Part shown: positions 18,147 through 21,401 of the stretch, in pieces
Layout of the letters: every line of letters begins with the position of its first letter
How positions within the stretch are numbered: the first letter of the stretch is position 1
Assembly: GCA_945787295.1 (NCBI GenBank)
Contig: CALZHQ010000078.1
Span: 1-21,401, forward strand
DNA length: 21,401 nucleotides
Direction of reading: 5' to 3'
Origin: an uncultured Desulfuromonadales bacterium
GTDB taxonomy: Bacteria > Desulfobacterota > Desulfuromonadia > Desulfuromonadales > Geopsychrobacteraceae
The notes under the pieces: model-generated
What the model was told of the DNA's origin: nothing
The model's database searches: none
The model's input: only the letters and a program-made list of their open reading frames with translations
Translations under genes and position numbers: made by a program

Positions 18147-18162
18147 TGGCACACTGGTTGCT
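18147..18162 (+). promoter_or_regulatory. Sigma-54 (-24/-12) promoter of the nrfHA operon
   Basis: TGGCACA-CTGG-TTGCT matches the consensus TGGCACG-N4-TTGCW except for one position, with GG at 18148-18149 and GC at 18160-18161 at the exact 10-base spacing. The predicted transcription start is near 18173, leaving a 142-base leader before nrfH that contains a short ORF. The neighbouring response regulator has the GAFTGA loop needed to open such a promoter. Confidence 0.85.
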
Positions 18163-18222
18163 AATTAAGAAAAGTACGCTACAAGAAATACAACGATTCC
18201 AAATTACTTTAGAGGAGGTGAC

Positions 18223-18318
18223 ATGGGCATAGGTCGAGACAGCGGGGAGCAAAGAAGGATGCTTTCCATAACGCACAACATTAACAGCTGTGGCCAACGG
18301 CACGAGGAGGCACTATGA
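18223..18318 (+). CDS. Putative 31-residue leader peptide overlapping the nrfH start
   Basis: ATG 18223 is preceded by AGAGGAGGTGAC, which contains AGGAGGTGA, an essentially full complement of the 16S rRNA tail and the strongest ribosome site in the window. The frame runs 31 codons without interruption (MGIGRDSGEQRRMLSITHNI, then NSCGQRHEEAL) and stops at TGA 18316-18318, overlapping the nrfH ATG 18315 in the arrangement CTATGA. This is typical of translational coupling. The peptide has no signal or membrane segment, one cysteine and two histidines; I do not recognise it. It sits inside the nrf leader downstream of the sigma-54 start, so it would be transcribed with nrfHA. A weak hairpin (18290-18303) lies just before the nrfH ribosome site. 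It may be a chance ORF, but ribosome site strength and overlap argue against that. Confidence 0.5.
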   Translation: MGIGRDSGEQRRMLSITHNINSCGQRHEEAL

Positions 18319-18824
18319 AATATGTGGCCATCTGTTCAGTTGTGGCGGTGATCGGCGTATTTGGGTTTTTAGTTGCCGAATCGAAGATGCTTTCCTACAT
18401 GTCGAGTGATCCCAAAGTTTGCATCAACTGCCATACCATGAACACCCACTACGCAACCTGGCAGCACAGTTCGCACCGGGAAAAAGCCACCTGTGTCGAC
18501 TGTCACCTGCCGCGTGATTCCTTTATCAACAAAATGATCGCCAAGTCGAAGGATGGTTTCAATCACTCCATGGCGATGACCCTGAAAAGCTACGGTTACA
18601 ACCTGCGCACCACCGAAGACGCGGCACAACGGATTCAGGACAACTGTATCTCCTGCCACGAAAGAGCCGTCTCGCAGATGCTCGAGAATGCCAAGCTCTA
18701 CAGCAAAACCGACAGCAGTGTGCAGATGGGCCGTAATTGTTGGGAATGCCACCGTGAGGTTCCGCATGGCACCACCCGTAATCTGACGACAACGCAATAT
18801 AATCTCGGCGTTAAAGAATTATAG
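18315..18824 (+). CDS. nrfH: Cytochrome c nitrite reductase small subunit, membrane-anchored tetraheme quinol dehydrogenase
   Basis: A 169-residue NapC/NirT-type protein with one N-terminal membrane helix (residues about 3-21) and four CxxCH heme sites: CINCH (36-40), CVDCH (60-64), CISCH (111-115) and CWECH (142-146). The first site reads CINCHTM, the CxxCHxM signature in which methionine ligates heme 1 in NrfH. It takes electrons from menaquinol and delivers them to NrfA in the periplasm. GAGGAGG at 18304-18310 precedes the ATG. Length is normal for the family. nrfA follows after 26 bases, so the two are cotranscribed from the sigma-54 promoter. Confidence 0.96.
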   Translation: MKYVAICSVVAVIGVFGFLVAESKMLSYMSSDPKVCINCHTMNTHYATWQHSSHREKATCVDCHLPRDSFINKMIAKSKDGFNHSMAMTLKSYGYNLRTTEDAAQRIQDNCISCHERAVSQMLENAKLYSKTDSSVQMGRNCWECHREVPHGTTRNLTTTQYNLGVKEL

Positions 18825-18850
18825 AGACAACTATCTGGAGGATTAAACTT

Positions 18851-20356
18851 ATGAAGAGATCAACGGTTATTACTATTCTGTGTGTCATGGTCATGGTGCC
18901 GATGCTGCTGCTGGCGGTGTCGATCAAAGAGAACAAAGCCGAGCAGACGGCGATCAACGCGACCCCGCAGATCAAAAAGCTTGAGCCGCGCAGCGCCGAA
19001 TGGGGCAAGTTCTATCCCCGCCAGTACGATTCCTACATGCAGACCAAGAAGAGTGATGAGATCAAAGACGTGCTGAAAGAGAACCCGGCCCTGGTGGTTA
19101 TGTGGGCCGGCTACGGCTTCTCCAAGGACTACAACGCACCGCGTGGTCACTACTACATCCTCGAAGACAATATAAACACCCTGCGCACCGGCGCACCGGT
19201 CGACAAGAAGACCGGCCCTATGCCGACCGCCTGTTGGACCTGTAAATCCCCTGACGTGCCGCGTCTGATCGACCAGATGGGTGAGAACGACTTCTACACC
19301 GGCAAGTGGGCCCGTCACGGCGGTGAGATCGTCAACCCGGTCGGTTGTGCCGATTGCCACGACAACGAGACCATGAAGCTGACCGTCACCCGTGATTACC
19401 TCAAGCGTGCTCTCGATGCCGAAGGCAGCAAGCCGTTTGCCGATGCCTCCCATCAGGATATGCGCACCCTGGTCTGTGTCCAGTGCCACTCCGAGTACTA
19501 CTTCAAGGCCACCAAGTGGACCGACAAGAACGGCGAAGAGCAGACCGCCAAGGTTGTGACCTTTCCGTGGGATAACGGTTTTGCCGCAGAAGATATCGAG
19601 AAATACTACGATCAAAGAAACTTCGTCGACTGGACGCACAAGCTGAGCAAGACCCCGATGCTGAAAGCCCAGCACCCCGGTTACGAAACCTTCATCACCG
19701 GTGTTCACGGCAAGAACGGTCTGGCCTGTGCAGACTGCCACATGCCTTACGTCCGCGAAGGTGGTGTCAAGTACTCCAGCCACCAGGTTGGCAGCCCGCT
19801 GGACGACATCGAAAATACCTGCCTGAACTGCCACAGTGGAACCGAAAAAGAATTCCGTGAGACTGTAGCTCGCAAACTGGAGCGAAAAGAAGAGCTGCAC
19901 AAGAAAGCGATGCAGGTGATCGCCAAAGCTCACCTGGAAGCCGCTAAGGCCTTGGAGCTGGGTGCCAGCGAAGAAGAAATGAAGCCGGCCCAGACCGACA
20001 TCCGTCACGCCCAGTGGCGTTGGGATTACTCGATCGCCGCCCACGGATCCTTCTTCCACGCTCCTGAAGAGACCCTGCGCGTACTCGGCAGCGCCATCGA
20101 AAAGGGCCAGGAAGCTCGCATCAAGCTGCGGACCATTTTGGCCAAGTACAATGCTGCGGATTTCGAAGCTCCCGACTTCTCCAGCAAGGAAAAAGCCCAG
20201 GCTGTTATCGGTCTGCCGTTCGACAAGATTGTCGACGACAAGAACAAGTTCCTCAAAGGCCTGAAGCAGGATTGGTTCAAAGAGGGCGAAAAAGCCGGCA
20301 TCTACGATCCTAAGTCCCGCGAGGGCATGGTGCTGAAAACCTCTTACCCGAACTAA
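18851..20356 (+). CDS. nrfA: Cytochrome c nitrite reductase, pentaheme catalytic subunit (ammonia-forming)
   Basis: A 501-residue periplasmic enzyme reducing nitrite to ammonium with six electrons. The N-terminus has a signal/anchor segment (about 5-24). Heme sites: the active-site CWTCK (128-132, lysine-ligated) and four CxxCH at 166-170, 209-213, 293-297 and 324-328. Active-site candidates are R112 (NTLRTGAP), Y217 and H275. Residues E215, Y216, K272 and Q274 match the calcium ligands of the classical enzymes in sequence and spacing, so it looks like the calcium-type NrfA rather than the arginine-substituted Geobacter lovleyi type. GGAGG lies ten bases before the ATG. Ends at a strong terminator. 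The pair NrfHA supports anaerobic nitrite respiration and detoxification. Confidence 0.97.
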   Translation: MKRSTVITILCVMVMVPMLLLAVSIKENKAEQTAINATPQIKKLEPRSAEWGKFYPRQYDSYMQTKKSDEIKDVLKENPALVVMWAGYGFSKDYNAPRGHYYILEDNINTLRTGAPVDKKTGPMPTACWTCKSPDVPRLIDQMGENDFYTGKWARHGGEIVNPVGCADCHDNETMKLTVTRDYLKRALDAEGSKPFADASHQDMRTLVCVQCHSEYYFKATKWTDKNGEEQTAKVVTFPWDNGFAAEDIEKYYDQRNFVDWTHKLSKTPMLKAQHPGYETFITGVHGKNGLACADCHMPYVREGGVKYSSHQVGSPLDDIENTCLNCHSGTEKEFRETVARKLERKEELHKKAMQVIAKAHLEAAKALELGASEEEMKPAQTDIRHAQWRWDYSIAAHGSFFHAPEETLRVLGSAIEKGQEARIKLRTILAKYNAADFEAPDFSSKEKAQAVIGLPFDKIVDDKNKFLKGLKQDWFKEGEKAGIYDPKSREGMVLKTSYPN

Positions 20357-20378
20357 GCTGCCTTTGCGCAGAGAACAG

Positions 20379-20414
20379 AAAAGGCCCTGTCCGCTGGAGC
20401 GGGCGGGGCCTTTT
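20379..20414 (+). terminator. Rho-independent terminator after nrfA
   Basis: AAAAGGCCC (20379-20387) pairs with GGGCCTTTT (20406-20414), with an inner CCGC-TGGA-GCGG stem, starting 23 bases after the nrfA stop. The T-run forms the tail. It separates nrfHA from the H-NOX gene. Confidence 0.85.
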
Positions 20415-20503
20415 CGTTAGTTCAGCTCTTAAGAGAATTGAGTGTCTCTAGAATGGTCTAAGTTCCCCCCAAATGAAAATACTGAATAATTGTTGGAGAA
20501 ACT

Positions 20504-21037
20504 GTGCACGGACTCATCCACACCGAGCTGGCAAAATTTGTTAAAAGCCAGCGCGGCAAAAAATTCTGGCCGAAAGTTTTGCAAAAGGCTCAACTGGCCG
20601 ATCGGCTTTACCTGCAGGTCGGTTCCTATCCTGATGAAGAGATCCGAGCGATCGTCGCTGCCGCTGCCGAACTGATGGCTAAGAGTATTGATGAACTGCT
20701 GGAAGAGTTCGGCTTTTTCTTGGTGCCACAGCTGATCGAAAGTTATCGCGGCTACGTCGACCCGAAATGGAAGACCATGGAGCTGCTGCTCAACACCGAA
20801 CAGACAATCCATCGGGTGGTGCGTCTGAAAGATAAATTCGCCGCTCCGCCGCGCCTGAAGTTCAGCCAGACCGGTGAGAGCAGCCTGCTGCTCGAATACG
20901 ACTCGCCGCGCAGGATGCAAGCCGTTGCGCGGGGGATGATTAACGGGGTTGCAGATTTCTACGGTGAGCGGGTCAGTATCAGAGAGAGTTCCGGACATTC
21001 GGAAAGCTGTCGGCTGGAGATTGAGATTCGGAAATAG
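20504..21037 (+). CDS. Stand-alone H-NOX heme nitric-oxide-binding protein
   Basis: A 177-residue protein starting at GTG 20504 with GGAG five bases upstream. It opens MHGLIHTELAKFVKSQRGKKFW, as H-NOX proteins do, and contains YPDEEIRAIVAAAAELM and IDELLEEFGFFLVPQL. The proximal heme histidine is H103 (TIHRVVRL) and the heme-propionate motif YxSxR is Y132-S134-R136 (EYDSPR), both one residue from the Thermoanaerobacter tengcongensis positions (H102, Y131, S133, R135). It should bind heme b and NO; I cannot tell whether it also binds oxygen, which needs a distal tyrosine I have not identified. Its usual partners are a histidine kinase or diguanylate cyclase, and none is adjacent. It lies just after nrfHA behind a terminator, so the heme sensor system across nrfHA is a possible partner by location only. 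Confidence 0.88.
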   Translation: MHGLIHTELAKFVKSQRGKKFWPKVLQKAQLADRLYLQVGSYPDEEIRAIVAAAAELMAKSIDELLEEFGFFLVPQLIESYRGYVDPKWKTMELLLNTEQTIHRVVRLKDKFAAPPRLKFSQTGESSLLLEYDSPRRMQAVARGMINGVADFYGERVSIRESSGHSESCRLEIEIRK

Positions 21038-21092
21038 CAGAAAACCGATTTTTTGCTCAGTAACATTAGAGCTGAAGGGTCTCATAACAAAA

Positions 21093-21130
21093 AGCCGTCC
21101 GACCTCTCGGGCAAACGGCTCAATATATTT
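21093..21130. terminator. Probable terminator between H-NOX and the znuA gene
   Basis: AGCCGT (21093-21098) and ACGGCT (21115-21120) form an outer stem with CCGA/TCGG (21099-21102 / 21107-21110) as an inner stem, followed by an AT-rich tail with TTT near 21128. It sits between convergent genes; the tail is not a perfect T-run. Confidence 0.5.
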
Positions 21131-21214
21131 TCGGCCAGCACAGCATCATGTTCCCCCTCTAGAATGACTCATAAGATAAGCTGTTTGGTTCTGTTCGTCA
21201 AAAATGCCTCGGCC

Positions 21215-21401
21215 TCAATCCAATCCCTTAATCAGATCGTCGGCCAGATTATTCAACAGCTGAAAGTATGCCTCCGGGCCTTCCGGTAGCTCGGCGCCGA
21301 GGGGATCGAGAACGCCGGTGCGGGCGCCGGTCCCTTCGATAATGGTGGCGACCAGCTTCGGTTCGAACTGCGGCTCACTGAACACGCAGCGCGCGTTCAG
21401 C
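21215..21401 (-). CDS. znuA: Zinc ABC transporter substrate-binding protein, C-terminal fragment
   Basis: Minus strand, cut by the right edge; only the last 62 codons are visible. They read LNARCVFSEPQFEPKLVATI, then IEGTGARTGVLDPLGAELPE, then GPEAYFQLLNNLADDLIKGLD, ending at TGA (21217-21215). The CVFSEPQF, GVLDPLG and YFQLLNNLADDL landmarks are those at the C-terminus of ZnuA-type zinc-binding proteins, with the cysteine part of the conserved disulfide. It delivers periplasmic zinc to the ZnuBC importer. It is convergent with the H-NOX gene; the start and any zinc regulation lie outside the window. Confidence 0.8.
   Translation of the reverse strand, partial: LNARCVFSEPQFEPKLVATIIEGTGARTGVLDPLGAELPEGPEAYFQLLNNLADDLIKGLD

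Noticed and set aside
18028..18303. N-terminal extension of the sensor kinase to position 18303
   Set aside because: The added residues are not a plausible signal or sensor domain and overlap the nrf promoter and activator sites. ATG 18027 has AAGGAGG and is followed directly by the first membrane helix.
18860..20059. 399-residue minus-strand frame opposite nrfA
   Set aside because: All five heme-binding motifs are on the plus strand; the minus frame has no recognisable domain and no ribosome site.

Overview
The window looks like a chromosomal segment of a Gram-negative, anaerobically respiring bacterium, most likely a marine or sediment member of the Desulfuromonadales/Desulfuromonadia. The clues are NrfHA-type cytochrome c nitrite reductase, a c-type-heme sensor kinase, a secreted multicopper oxidase with the flavour of Geobacter OmpB/OmpC, an ETF:quinone-oxidoreductase-like Fe-S membrane protein, and a sodium-pumping NQR. 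Coding DNA is GC-rich with strong Shine-Dalgarno sites. The taxonomic call is inference. There are no rRNA or tRNA genes, CRISPR arrays or insertion sequences that I can see.

Left part (1-2026): a minus-strand membrane Fe-S/cytochrome-b oxidoreductase, cut by the window edge, diverges from a small MerR regulator. The gap between them holds a perfect 12-bp palindrome. Positions 2027-9469 are one tight plus-strand unit: nqrABCDEF, a small ferritin-like gene broken by a -1 frameshift, apbE (flavin transferase needed by NqrB and NqrC) and nqrM (NQR maturation). It encodes the pump and its assembly factors together.

Middle part (9470-14820): a stand-alone DUF4382 surface lipoprotein with a near-consensus sigma-70 promoter and a terminator, then a 650-bp AT-richer gap, then a 1040-residue secreted multicopper oxidase flanked by an N-terminal DNRLRE-like domain and cysteine-rich modules on both sides. 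It ends at a bidirectional terminator.

Right part (14821-21037) is a nitrite-respiration locus and the most interesting region. A minus-strand operon encodes a sensor kinase with a periplasmic CxxCH (DUF3365/Tll0287-like) domain, a sigma-54-dependent response regulator and a YciI protein. Divergently, a textbook -24/-12 promoter precedes nrfH and nrfA. Between them lie two near-identical 16-bp dyads in the position expected for activator binding, and a previously unannotated 31-codon ORF with a very strong Shine-Dalgarno sequence, whose stop codon overlaps the nrfH start. After the nrfA terminator comes a stand-alone H-NOX protein with an intact heme ligand and YxSxR motif. The inferred model is that heme-based sensing of nitrite, NO or redox state drives sigma-54 transcription of nrfHA, with a translated leader tuning NrfH synthesis. 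The right edge carries the convergent 3' end of a znuA-type zinc-binding protein gene.
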